A stretch of DNA of 62,396 nucleotides from Rubrivivax sp. (GTDB taxonomy: Bacteria > Pseudomonadota > Gammaproteobacteria > Burkholderiales > Burkholderiaceae_C): the NCBI GenBank assembly GCA_014859905.1, contig JACZKT010000512.1, positions 1 to 62,396 of the forward strand, given 5' to 3'. The notes beneath the pieces were generated by a model, which did no database searches, was not told the DNA's origin, and was given only the letters and a program-made list of their open reading frames with translations. Shown here piece by piece: positions 32,402 to 40,758 of this stretch (position 1 is its first letter; every line of letters starts with the position of its first letter). The translations under genes were made by a program, and so were the position numbers.

Positions 32402-32560
32402 TCAGGTGCCTGAGGCCCGTAGGTCGTAGTTCGGCGCGGTAGCGCCCAGGCTTTCTGAGGTGCGCGTCGCTGTGTTCATCACCGGCACGGGCACCGACAA
32501 CCTGCGCTCGGGCGTGAAGCGCTCGGCTGGGCCCGACATCGACACTGCGGCGACAGGCAG
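32402..32560 (-). pseudogene. C-terminal remnant of an IclR-type regulator (paralogue of 33980-34744)
   Basis: Complement translates LPVAAVSMSGPAERFTPERRLSVPVPVMNTATRTSESLGATAPNYDLRASGT*, aligned end to end with the intact IclR C-terminus LPVAALSVSGPAERFTPERMLAMSASVMNTATRISESLGASSPSYGLRAAGA*. Confidence 0.9.
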
Positions 32561-32822
32561 CTGCCGCCCCAGGGCTGTTGCCGGCTGCCAGGAAACGCTG
32601 TTTTCTGGCTGTCAGAAAGCGCGCAGAGACCATGCGTGATTCACGGGTTATCCACCGCGGCGACCGACCATTGCGTATGAGGGGCATCGGTCGCCGCCGT
32701 GGATAACCCTGCATTCCGGCGGCTCGAAGAGCTAATCAGTCAGTTGATGGCGAGTAGCACTTTCCCGCTGAACTGGCAACTGGGCGCAGCCAGAAAAGCG
32801 CGGTTCCTGACCGCCGCTGACA
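32561..32822. repeat. Nested inverted-repeat element (possible MITE or IS-end remnant)
   Basis: Outer arms 32589-32611/32787-32809 (CAGGAAACGCTGTTTTCTGGCTG, about 20/23 match); inner arms 32645-32667/32687-32709 (GGGTTATCCACCGCGGCGACCGA, 22/23) with 19-nt loop. Confidence 0.75.
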
Positions 32823-32850
32823 CAGGGCAGTCTGAACATCAAGTGGAAGG
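32823..32850 (+). pseudogene. 3' tail remnant of the CMD-family gene
   Basis: gcagtctgaacatcaagtggaagggctga encodes SLNIKWKG*, matching the CMD end SSNINWKG* (24660-24686), and directly precedes the second flavin reductase as in the first copy. Confidence 0.7.
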
Positions 32851-32879
32851 GCTGAACGAGCCCGGAGAGGCAGGGCTCG

Positions 32880-33599
32880 TCAGCCCCCTCCCGACGGCAG
32901 GCTGCCCACCGAACGCATGGTGATGATCTCGCCGAGCGACGCATATGTGGGCCCGCCCAGGCGGCAGATCGGGTGCAGCAGCTTGGTGTCGATCTTGCCG
33001 TTCCTGTAGAGATCGTCGCGGACGTGGAACATCAGCACTTCGCCAACGAAGAATTCGCTCCCCGTCGAACCGAAGCTCAGAACTTGGCTCAGCCTGCACT
33101 CCATGCTGATCGGAGCAGCGGCCAGCCGCGGCGTCCGGATCAGGACGCTGGGAGCCGTCTTCAAGCCCAGCAACTCCACTTCGCTCACCTCGGGTGGGTA
33201 GTCCTCAGAACTCAGGTGCAGGGCTTCGAGCAGCGACTCGTCCGCGATATTCACGACATATTCACCGTTCGCATTGATGTTGCGCGACGTGTCCTTGCGC
33301 GTGCTCCCGCGCATCCCGCAGTTGAAGCCCAGCATCGGAGGAAACGGCGACACGAAGGTGAAGGTACTGAAGGGAGCCAGGTTGATCTTGCCGGGCTCGA
33401 TGCCACTGCTGACCCATGCGATGGGGCGAGGGACGACTGCCCCCGTCAACAGTCTGTAGCTCGATTCGTGCGTCAGCGTGGTGGCATCGATTTGCATGAG
33501 TTCGTTTTCCTTGTCGATCGGACGCACACGCGTTCTTGCGAGTCGATCGGTGATTGGCATCTGGTCATGATGGCGGAATGATAGGCCAATATTTGGCAC
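32880..33599 (-). CDS. Flavin reductase-like (FMN-binding split barrel) protein, intact copy; start may be internal (MQIDATTLTHESS)
   Basis: LLTGAVVPRPIAWVSSGIEPGKINLAPFSTFTFVSPFPPMLGFNCG; FFVGEVLMFHVRDDL. Confidence 0.88.
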   Translation of the reverse strand: MPNIGLSFRHHDQMPITDRLARTRVRPIDKENELMQIDATTLTHESSYRLLTGAVVPRPIAWVSSGIEPGKINLAPFSTFTFVSPFPPMLGFNCGMRGSTRKDTSRNINANGEYVVNIADESLLEALHLSSEDYPPEVSEVELLGLKTAPSVLIRTPRLAAAPISMECRLSQVLSFGSTGSEFFVGEVLMFHVRDDLYRNGKIDTKLLHPICRLGGPTYASLGEIITMRSVGSLPSGGG

Positions 33600-33639
33600 A
33601 GTGTGCCGACTGCAGCCGCCGAGCGGCCCATGTCAGATG

Positions 33640-33960
33640 AAAGTGCGTGCGCGCAGGGCGCGGCGCGGAGTGAGACCGGCGCCGATGACGGCCTGACCCT
33701 GGGTGAGCGCACAGGATCCCGCGCATCTGAGTACAACGAGGACGCGCCCAGCGGCATTCACCGGACTCCGCACGCATGCGCATGCGCAAGTACTAGATCG
33801 CGACACCGGCGAACCAATACGCGGCCCCTACGCCGCTGGCAACGACATCGCAACGATGATGGGAAGCCCTGCGGTCGGCGGAGGAATCATGCTTGGGCCG
33901 GCCATGGTGTTCGGCCAACTTGCTGTCTGCCATCTTGCAGGCCGAGACAACGCCAGCAAG
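33640..33960 (+). pseudogene. Internally deleted remnant of the FAD-binding dehydrogenase
   Basis: Three collinear blocks of 30628-32400 survive: DDGLTLGERTG, SEYNEDA, and FTGLRTHAHAQVLDRDTGEPIRGPYAAGNDIATMMGSPAVGGGIMLGPAMVFGQLAVCHLAG. Confidence 0.9.
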
Positions 33961-33979
33961 GCCACCCGCACCGCTTGCC

Positions 33980-34744
33980 CTACGCACCCGCGGCGCGCAG
34001 GCCGTAGCTCGGCGACGAGGCCCCCAGGCTTTCGGAAATGCGCGTAGCCGTGTTCATGACAGAGGCAGACATCGCCAACATGCGCTCAGGCGTGAACCGC
34101 TCGGCCGGCCCCGACACCGACAGCGCCGCGACGGGCAGAGCCTCAGGCCCCCAAATCGGGGCCGACACGCTGTTCACGCCGGGACGCGAACCGTTGTACG
34201 ACAACGCGAAACCACGCTGCCTCACCTCCGCCAGCTCCTTCCTCAAGGCGGGCAGGTCCTCGATGGGAGTCAAACCTTCTTCGGCAAGCTTGGCGATGAC
34301 ATCGTCGGGCTGATGGGCCAACAGTGATTTTCCCGAGGCGGTTCGCCAGGCTGGAGCGCGCCAGCCGACCCGTGCCGATGCCCGGACGGGGTAGTCACCC
34401 TCCATCTTGTCGATGTACAGCACGTCCGGAAAGTCGAACACCGACAGCAACACCGTTTCATTCAGCTGCAAGAACAGCACCTTCATGTGCGACTGTGCGA
34501 CGCGCCGCACCGGTTGCCGATCCATGACCCGCACTCCAAGCTCCCACAGCTTCAGCGTCAGCGAATAGCGGCCGGTCTCGGGGTGGGAGCGGACGAAGCC
34601 CTGCGCAGCAAGCGTCGAGAGAATACGGAAGGTATTGCTCTTGGTGAAGCCGAGCTGGCGGCTCAACTCGGCAACGCCACGGGGCTCCTCGCTAAGAGAA
34701 AGCGCCTCGATCACCAGCAATGCTTTGACTGTCGTGCTGTCCAT
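33980..34744 (-). CDS. IclR family transcriptional regulator
   Basis: VKALLVIEALSLSEEPRGVAELSRQLGFTKSNTFRILSTLAAQGFVRSHPETGRYSLTLKLWELG. Confidence 0.94.
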   Translation of the reverse strand: MDSTTVKALLVIEALSLSEEPRGVAELSRQLGFTKSNTFRILSTLAAQGFVRSHPETGRYSLTLKLWELGVRVMDRQPVRRVAQSHMKVLFLQLNETVLLSVFDFPDVLYIDKMEGDYPVRASARVGWRAPAWRTASGKSLLAHQPDDVIAKLAEEGLTPIEDLPALRKELAEVRQRGFALSYNGSRPGVNSVSAPIWGPEALPVAALSVSGPAERFTPERMLAMSASVMNTATRISESLGASSPSYGLRAAGA

Positions 34745-35171
34745 TCACTGGTCGGAGTTCGTCATCGACGGGTGCCATTTGAAAAAGCGCGATGGCGAAT
34801 CCATCCTGCTGCTGAATCGTCAACGTGAGGCTCATTCCGATCCTCAAGCCGCTGCCGTCCGGCGAGTCCACCACATTGGTGATCATTCGTGGCCCTTCTG
34901 CCAACTCGACGGCTGCGACATTGTAGGGGACGCGGTGCGCAAAAGCCTCGTGGTACGCGACGTGAAACACTGTCCAACTGACCAGCGTGGCCCTGCCTGA
35001 CGCGGGCGTCCAACACCACTCCGATCCCAGACAGGCGGGGCATAGGGCGCGTGGCGGCAGCCACCTGTTGCCACACGCGCAGGTCTGGAACGTCAACACA
35101 CCCGCGGACAGGCTGTCCCACCATGGCTTGTTGACCGGAGTGATCTCCGGGCGGATCGCTTGCACTGTCAT
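34692..35171 (-). CDS. Zn-ribbon/OB-fold (DUF35) protein, thiolase partner
   Basis: FQTCACGNRWLPPRALCPACLGSEWCWTPASGRATLVSWTVFHVAYHEAF. Confidence 0.9.
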   Translation of the reverse strand: MTVQAIRPEITPVNKPWWDSLSAGVLTFQTCACGNRWLPPRALCPACLGSEWCWTPASGRATLVSWTVFHVAYHEAFAHRVPYNVAAVELAEGPRMITNVVDSPDGSGLRIGMSLTLTIQQQDGFAIALFQMAPVDDELRPVNGQHDSQSIAGDRGAFS

Positions 35172-36313
35172 TGGCCGAGGATGAGGGTGGAATGGGTGTG
35201 CATCGTGCCACCCTGGTTGCTGACCAGGCAGTGCCGTGCGCCCTGAACCTGGAGGTTGGCGCTGCCGCGCATCTGGCGCACGCCCTCCATCACCAGCTGG
35301 AGCCCAGGCATGCCGGTTTCCGAGAGCAATCCACCGCTGGTGTTCAAGGGCATGCGCCCTTCGAACTGGATCTGCCCATCACGGACGAAGTCCAGGCCCT
35401 TGCCCGGCGGGAAGAAGCCGTAGTCCTCGAGCGTCATCAGCACCGTGATGGTGAAGCAGTCGTAGATCTGGGCGACGTCGATATCGACCGGCTTCAACCC
35501 GGCCATGGCGAACGCCATCCGGCCGGATGTCGCGGCGCCTGTGGTCGTGAGCGACGGGCGCAGTTGAACGTCCCACGACGTCTGGCATTGCCCGATTCCG
35601 AGGACCGGCACGGCAGCGGTCACTCCGAGATGGCGCGCACGGTCGGCACTCATCACGACCAGCGCTGCGCCCCCGTCCGAAACCAGGCAGCAATCGTCCC
35701 GACGCAGCGGCTCCACGACCCATGGTGAAGCCATGTACTGTTCCATGGTGAGCGGCACGCGCAACTGGGCACGCGGATTCGCCGCACCATGCCGCCGGCA
35801 CGCAACGGCGATTTCGCCCAGGGCCTGCGCCGGGTCGCCGTATTCGAACGCGTGGCGCTGCTGGATCATCGCGTAGCCGGCAGCCGTCGAGAACCAGCCA
35901 TGGACTGCATCATTGCCCCGCGGGCGCTGGTAAGCCTGCTTGTTGCCCGTGCGTGGATTGTCGGCATAGCAGACGATCGCGATCTCGCACTGGCCCGCAG
36001 CGATGGAAGCGGCAGCCAGCGCGATCAGGCTGATGTTGGCGGCGCCTCCTTGGTCCCAGGCACCTCCGATCTTCGGCTGCAGGCCCATGGCTTCACAAAG
36101 TTTCTGCCCGTACATGAACTCACGGCTGGACGTGGGAACCTTGACGAACACCGCATCGACCCGATCCTTTTCGATGCCCGCGTCCGACAACGCCTGGCGG
36201 CAGGCTTCCACGTTCATGGAGATGGTGTCGCGACCCGGCAGCTTTCCGAAGGCTGTACTGCCGATCCCGGCGATCACGATCTGCCCAGGTTTCAGACCGA
36301 GGTTCATGGACAA
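35168..36313 (-). CDS. Thiolase family protein (SCPx/lipid-transfer-type acetyl-CoA acetyltransferase)
   Basis: IVIAGIGSTAFGKLPGRDTISMNVEACRQALSDAGIEKDRVDAVF; paired with DUF35. Confidence 0.9.
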   Translation of the reverse strand: MSMNLGLKPGQIVIAGIGSTAFGKLPGRDTISMNVEACRQALSDAGIEKDRVDAVFVKVPTSSREFMYGQKLCEAMGLQPKIGGAWDQGGAANISLIALAAASIAAGQCEIAIVCYADNPRTGNKQAYQRPRGNDAVHGWFSTAAGYAMIQQRHAFEYGDPAQALGEIAVACRRHGAANPRAQLRVPLTMEQYMASPWVVEPLRRDDCCLVSDGGAALVVMSADRARHLGVTAAVPVLGIGQCQTSWDVQLRPSLTTTGAATSGRMAFAMAGLKPVDIDVAQIYDCFTITVLMTLEDYGFFPPGKGLDFVRDGQIQFEGRMPLNTSGGLLSETGMPGLQLVMEGVRQMRGSANLQVQGARHCLVSNQGGTMHTHSTLILGQ

Positions 36314-36344
36314 CCTGCCTCACGCAGGGACGCCCGCCCGACGC

Positions 36345-37547
36345 TCATATGGCCCCCATCTCCCGCAGAGCGCGGAGGCGCCCCGCCGGCAGGCCGAGCC
36401 AGCCGCTGAAGACGTCTTCGTTGTGGCAGCCCAGGCGGGGGCTCGGCCTGAGTTCGGTGAGTGCAGAGCCCTCGAACCGCAATGGGCTGCGTGCCACGGT
36501 GATCGTGCCGAAGTCGGGATGATCGATTTCCTCCAGCAGGCGCCGCGCATGCAAGTGCGGATCGGCGATGACTTCGTCCAGGGTGCGCACTGGCGCGCAC
36601 GGCACTCGCTCCTGGATCAGCCGCTCGAACAGCGGCTGCTTGGAGTGCTGCACCGTCCACGCCGACACCAGCGCATCGATGAAGTCCATGTTGCGCACGC
36701 GCGCCGTCATGCTGTTGCAGCGTGCGTCCTGCATCAAGTCAGGACGATCCATCGTGCGCAGAAGCCCCTGCCAGTGCGTCTCGTGGTTGCAGATGATGGC
36801 GATGTATCCGTCGCTCGTTGGATAGACGTTGTACGGGCAAAGCGACAGTCCGCCATGCCTGTTGCCGGTACGCATGGGTGTCTTCTCGCTCGAGCCGTAG
36901 AACAGGCCCAGGCTGGAGCTGAGCGACGCGTAGACCGCTTCCATCATCGACACCTCGACGGCCCGCCCGATCTGGGTCCGCTCCCGCTCGAAAAGGGCGG
37001 TGGCGATGGCGCCGTACAAGTGGATCCCGCCGAAGAAGTCGCAGATCGCGGGACCAGCCTTCAGGGGTGGGCCGTCGGGCATGCCGGTCACGCTCATCAC
37101 GCCGGAAATCGCCTGCACGGTGAGGTCCATCGCCGGATAGTCGCGATACGGGCCGTCGCTGCCGTAGCCCGAACCGGATGCATAGATGAGACGGGGGTTG
37201 CGAGCACGCAGCACTTCCCAGCCCAGGCCCAAGCGGCTGAGCGTGCCCGGTGCGAAGTTCTCGACCAAGACATCGGCCATCTCGACCATCCTGAGCACGA
37301 GGTCGCGGCCCTCGACGGACTTCAGGTTGATCGTGACCGACTGCTTGTTGCCATTCAGCATGGCAAAGGGCAATGCAGCGCCACTGGTGGCGCTGCGCTG
37401 GCGCAGGTGTTCGCCGGTTGGAGGTTCGACCTTGATCACGTTGGCGCCGGCCATTGCCATCAGATAGGTCGCATAAGGGCCGTTGTAGATCTGGGTCAGA
37501 TCCACGACCGTTATGCCGGCGAGCGGCTGGGGACGGGGCGCTGTCAT
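36345..37547 (-). CDS. CaiB/BaiF family CoA-transferase (class III)
   Basis: LAGITVVDLTQIYNGPYATYLMAMAGANVIKVEPPTGEHLRQR; ADVLVENFAPGTLSRLGLGWEVL; start placed at MTAPRPQ. Confidence 0.93.
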   Translation of the reverse strand: MTAPRPQPLAGITVVDLTQIYNGPYATYLMAMAGANVIKVEPPTGEHLRQRSATSGAALPFAMLNGNKQSVTINLKSVEGRDLVLRMVEMADVLVENFAPGTLSRLGLGWEVLRARNPRLIYASGSGYGSDGPYRDYPAMDLTVQAISGVMSVTGMPDGPPLKAGPAICDFFGGIHLYGAIATALFERERTQIGRAVEVSMMEAVYASLSSSLGLFYGSSEKTPMRTGNRHGGLSLCPYNVYPTSDGYIAIICNHETHWQGLLRTMDRPDLMQDARCNSMTARVRNMDFIDALVSAWTVQHSKQPLFERLIQERVPCAPVRTLDEVIADPHLHARRLLEEIDHPDFGTITVARSPLRFEGSALTELRPSPRLGCHNEDVFSGWLGLPAGRLRALREMGAI

Positions 37548-37549
37548 GG

Positions 37550-38323
37550 TCACCGTCCGGTGAAGCGGGGTGTTCGTTTCTCGGCGAACGCGGCGCGGCC
37601 TTCCGCCACGTCCTGCGTGCCCTGCAGCAACCGGCTGACGAGCTGCTCCATGCGCAGCCCGGCGGCCAGGTCGAGGTCGCGCGACCGGATCGCCAGCTCC
37701 TTGGCCGCCTGCACTGCGAGCGGCGCGTTGGCCACGATCTGGCGGGCGTAGTCCATGGCGGCTTCCATGAGCTTCGCGGCAGGGACCACCTCGTTGACCA
37801 AGCCCCAACGCTCGGCTTGCACAGAGTCGAGCGTCCTTCCCGCCAGCAGCAGGCTCATGGCGATCGGGTAAGGCAGTTGGCTCAGCAGCCTCTGGGTACC
37901 CCCGTTTGCCGGAATGACGCCACGCTTGACCTCGCTCAACCCGAAGGTCGCATGGGGGACGGCGATTCGTATGTCGGTCGCCAAGAGAAGCGTCATGCCG
38001 CCACCCAGGCAGTAGCCGTTGACCGCCGCGACCACCGGCTTCCACACCTCCAGGCCGCGATTGAGCAACTGGCCGCGCTGCGTCAGCCAGAGCTCCTGCG
38101 GCTGCACGTCCCGCCCGACATAGGTCTTCAGGTCGGCCCCTGCGCTGAAGGACTTCTCGCCCGCACCGGTGATGATCGCGCAGCGGATCTCGTGGTCATC
38201 CCGCACCCGGGTCCACGCATGCGACAAGGCTTCGTAATGCTCGGCGTCCATCGCGTTGTGGCGATCGGGGCGATTGATGGTGACAGTGGCGATGCCGTCC
38301 CGAACTTCCAAGTCGATCGACAT
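37550..38323 (-). CDS. Enoyl-CoA hydratase/isomerase
   Basis: IATVTINRPDRHNAMD; FSAGADLKTYV; VAAVNGYCLGGGMTLLLATDIRIA. Confidence 0.94.
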   Translation of the reverse strand: MSIDLEVRDGIATVTINRPDRHNAMDAEHYEALSHAWTRVRDDHEIRCAIITGAGEKSFSAGADLKTYVGRDVQPQELWLTQRGQLLNRGLEVWKPVVAAVNGYCLGGGMTLLLATDIRIAVPHATFGLSEVKRGVIPANGGTQRLLSQLPYPIAMSLLLAGRTLDSVQAERWGLVNEVVPAAKLMEAAMDYARQIVANAPLAVQAAKELAIRSRDLDLAAGLRMEQLVSRLLQGTQDVAEGRAAFAEKRTPRFTGR

Positions 38324-38327
38324 CTGA

Positions 38328-39521
38328 CTACCCCCTCGTTGAGCCGAGCAGATGACGCGCGACGACCATGCGCTGCACCTCCGACGGCCCTTCCCCAATG
38401 CGCTTGATGCGCAACTCCCGATACCAGCGCTCCAGCGGAAGTTCCGCGGCTACACCCATCGCCCCGAGGATCTGAATGCAGCGATCGACGACGCGTCCCG
38501 CTGTTTCGGTTGCCACGACCTTGGCAATCGAGGACTCCAGCTTCATGTCCTTGCCCAAGTCACCCGTCCAGGCGGCCTGGTAGACCAGCAGGCGCGCGGC
38601 GCGAAGCTCCATCTCCGAGTTGGCGAGCATCCACTGCACGGCCTGCTTTTCGCCGAGCGTCGAATTGAAGGCGCGGCGCTGCCTGGCCCAGGCGATGGCG
38701 ATTTCCAGCGCAGCCTGCGCGATGCCGATGGTCCCGGCCGCGTAGGGGACGCGCCCCTCGACCAGCCACTTCTCGCACAGGGCAAAGCCCTTGCCTTCTT
38801 CGCCCAGGCGGTTCTCCACCGGGATTTCAACGTCGTTGAAATTGATCTCGTAGGGGGAATAGGAGCGGATGACGCGAATCGGCTTGCAGGTCATGCCGGG
38901 GGAGTCACCGTCCACGATGAAGCACGAAATACCGCCGCGGTCACCCGCAGCGCCGGTGCGTGCGAAGACAAGGCCCCAGTCGGCCCCTTCGGCGCCGGTG
39001 ATCCACAGCTTCGCGCCGTTCAGGATGTATCGATCGCCGCGCCGTTCCGCGCGCGCCTGGATCGAGCGCGCAGGATCGGAGCCGCCGCTCGCCTCGGAGA
39101 TCGCGACGAAGACCTTGTCGCCACGCTGAACCGAAGGTATCGCATATTTCTCGATCTGGTAGGGCGTCCCCAGGAACACTGCGTTAGGCGGATCGGCGCC
39201 GAACGCGCCGCAGCCAGGGACATAGGCACCCATGCGGCACTTGGCGCTCTCCTCGGCCGCGATCGCCTGCCCCAGGAGGGACAGACCCGCCCCACCGTAC
39301 TGTTCAGGCGTTCTGAGGCACCACAGACCCAGCGCCTTGGCTTTGGCCTGAAGGTCCGCCAGGTCAGCCGCCGGGAGCTTGTACGCATCGTGCTCGACCT
39401 TGTCCTCAGCCGGCTTGACCTCGCTGCGCATGAAGCGCCCGATCGTCTCCTGAAGCATCCGCAGTTCTTCGGGCAGCTCCCAGCTGCCGGCGATCGCGCC
39501 GTGATGGTGGTCTGACGTCAC
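38328..39521 (-). CDS. Acyl-CoA dehydrogenase
   Basis: CLRTPEQYGGAGLSLLGQAIAAEES; FVAISEASGGSDPARSIQARAERRGDRYILNGAKLWITGAEGADW; QILGAMGVAAELPLERWYRELRIKRIGEGPSEVQR. Confidence 0.94.
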   Translation of the reverse strand: MTSDHHHGAIAGSWELPEELRMLQETIGRFMRSEVKPAEDKVEHDAYKLPAADLADLQAKAKALGLWCLRTPEQYGGAGLSLLGQAIAAEESAKCRMGAYVPGCGAFGADPPNAVFLGTPYQIEKYAIPSVQRGDKVFVAISEASGGSDPARSIQARAERRGDRYILNGAKLWITGAEGADWGLVFARTGAAGDRGGISCFIVDGDSPGMTCKPIRVIRSYSPYEINFNDVEIPVENRLGEEGKGFALCEKWLVEGRVPYAAGTIGIAQAALEIAIAWARQRRAFNSTLGEKQAVQWMLANSEMELRAARLLVYQAAWTGDLGKDMKLESSIAKVVATETAGRVVDRCIQILGAMGVAAELPLERWYRELRIKRIGEGPSEVQRMVVARHLLGSTRG

Positions 39522-39547
39522 TCCAGCCTCTCTTTGCTCTTTGATAC

Positions 39548-39564
39548 GTGCTATTTTATGGCAC
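39548..39564. promoter_or_regulatory. Palindromic operator-like site GTGCTATTTTATGGCAC
   Basis: Arms GTGC/GCAC in the divergent intergenic region; same 17-bp layout as 39700-39716. Confidence 0.5.
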
Positions 39565-39699
39565 GATGTGTCGCTCTGAAATACATCATCCCCAAAAAAT
39601 GTTGATCTGACAAATGTGGGCTACTGGTACTTCCACTGAGCAATCACCAACCCAAATGCGAGCATTGAATGTTGACACGCAAATTTCGCTCGGTACACT

Positions 39700-39716
39700 G
39701 TGCCTCTATTTGGCAC
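39700..39716. promoter_or_regulatory. Palindromic operator-like site GTGCC-TCTATTT-GGCAC
   Basis: Perfect 5-bp arms, 7-nt AT-rich spacer, upstream of TctC-like gene. Confidence 0.55.
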
Positions 39717-39755
39717 ACTAGAGCGCACTTGTGGCGCATTCCTGAGGAGACGAAC

Positions 39756-40718
39756 ATGGTTTTCAGGGTCATTGCGCTCGTGTTGGCGCTGCTCTCCGCG
39801 CAGTTGGCCTGGGGGCAGACATGGCCGGCCAAGCCGGTCAGGCTGGTTGTTCCTTACCCGCCCGGTGGCAGCGTCGACACCTATGCGCGGCTGATTGGCC
39901 AGCGCCTCGCTGAGCGGCTCGGACAACCCGTCGTTGTCGACAACCGCGCCGGCGCAGCGGGCTCCATCGGCTCCGAGTTCGTCGCCAAGTCGGCACCTGA
40001 CGGCTACACGCTGGTATGGGGCACGGTGAGCTCCCACGCCATCAACATGACCCTCTATACGAAGCTCAGGTACGACAACCTGAAGGACTTCGCACCCATC
40101 ACGCAGTTGATGGAGCAGCCCCTCATGGTGGTGGTACCGCTCAACTCCAAGATCAACAGCATGGCCGAGCTCGGCCAGGTGCTGCAGTCGCGGTCGATCA
40201 GGCTGAACGTCGGAACCGCCGGCGTGGGAACGACAGGCCACATGACCACCGAATTGATCAAGAAGCGCACGGGCGGAGATATTACGCACGTGGGCTACAG
40301 GGGAAGCAATCCCATGTTGACCGAGTTGATGGGCGGACACATCGACGTCGGCATCGACAACCTCCCCAGTGCGCTCGCGCTCGTCAAGGCGGGCAAGTTG
40401 AAGGCGCTCGCCGTCACCAGCCTGAAACGCTCCCCACTTGCGCCGGACATCCCGACCCTCGACGAGGTGATTCCGGGTCTCCAGGCCATCGCATGGCAGG
40501 GCCTGTTCGCGCCGGCCGGCACGCCCGATGCGGTGCTGGAGCGGCTGGAGCGTGAAGTCACGTCCATCCTCAGGCAGCCGGATGTCGTCGCTGTGCTTGC
40601 GCAAGGCGGCACGACCCCCGTCGGCAGTGCACGCGCCGACTTCGCCGCGTTCGTCAAGGCGGAGACCATTCGCTGGGCGGAGATCGTCAGGCTCGCCGGT
40701 GCGCGCGCTGACGACTGA
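39756..40718 (+). CDS. Bug/TctC family periplasmic substrate-binding protein
   Basis: WPAKPVRLVVPYPPGGSVDTYARLIGQRLAERLGQPVVVDNRAGAAGSIG. Confidence 0.93.
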   Translation: MVFRVIALVLALLSAQLAWGQTWPAKPVRLVVPYPPGGSVDTYARLIGQRLAERLGQPVVVDNRAGAAGSIGSEFVAKSAPDGYTLVWGTVSSHAINMTLYTKLRYDNLKDFAPITQLMEQPLMVVVPLNSKINSMAELGQVLQSRSIRLNVGTAGVGTTGHMTTELIKKRTGGDITHVGYRGSNPMLTELMGGHIDVGIDNLPSALALVKAGKLKALAVTSLKRSPLAPDIPTLDEVIPGLQAIAWQGLFAPAGTPDAVLERLEREVTSILRQPDVVAVLAQGGTTPVGSARADFAAFVKAETIRWAEIVRLAGARADD

Positions 40719-40758
40719 TGGCCCCCCGGTCACTACATACCCACCCAAGGAGACACCG

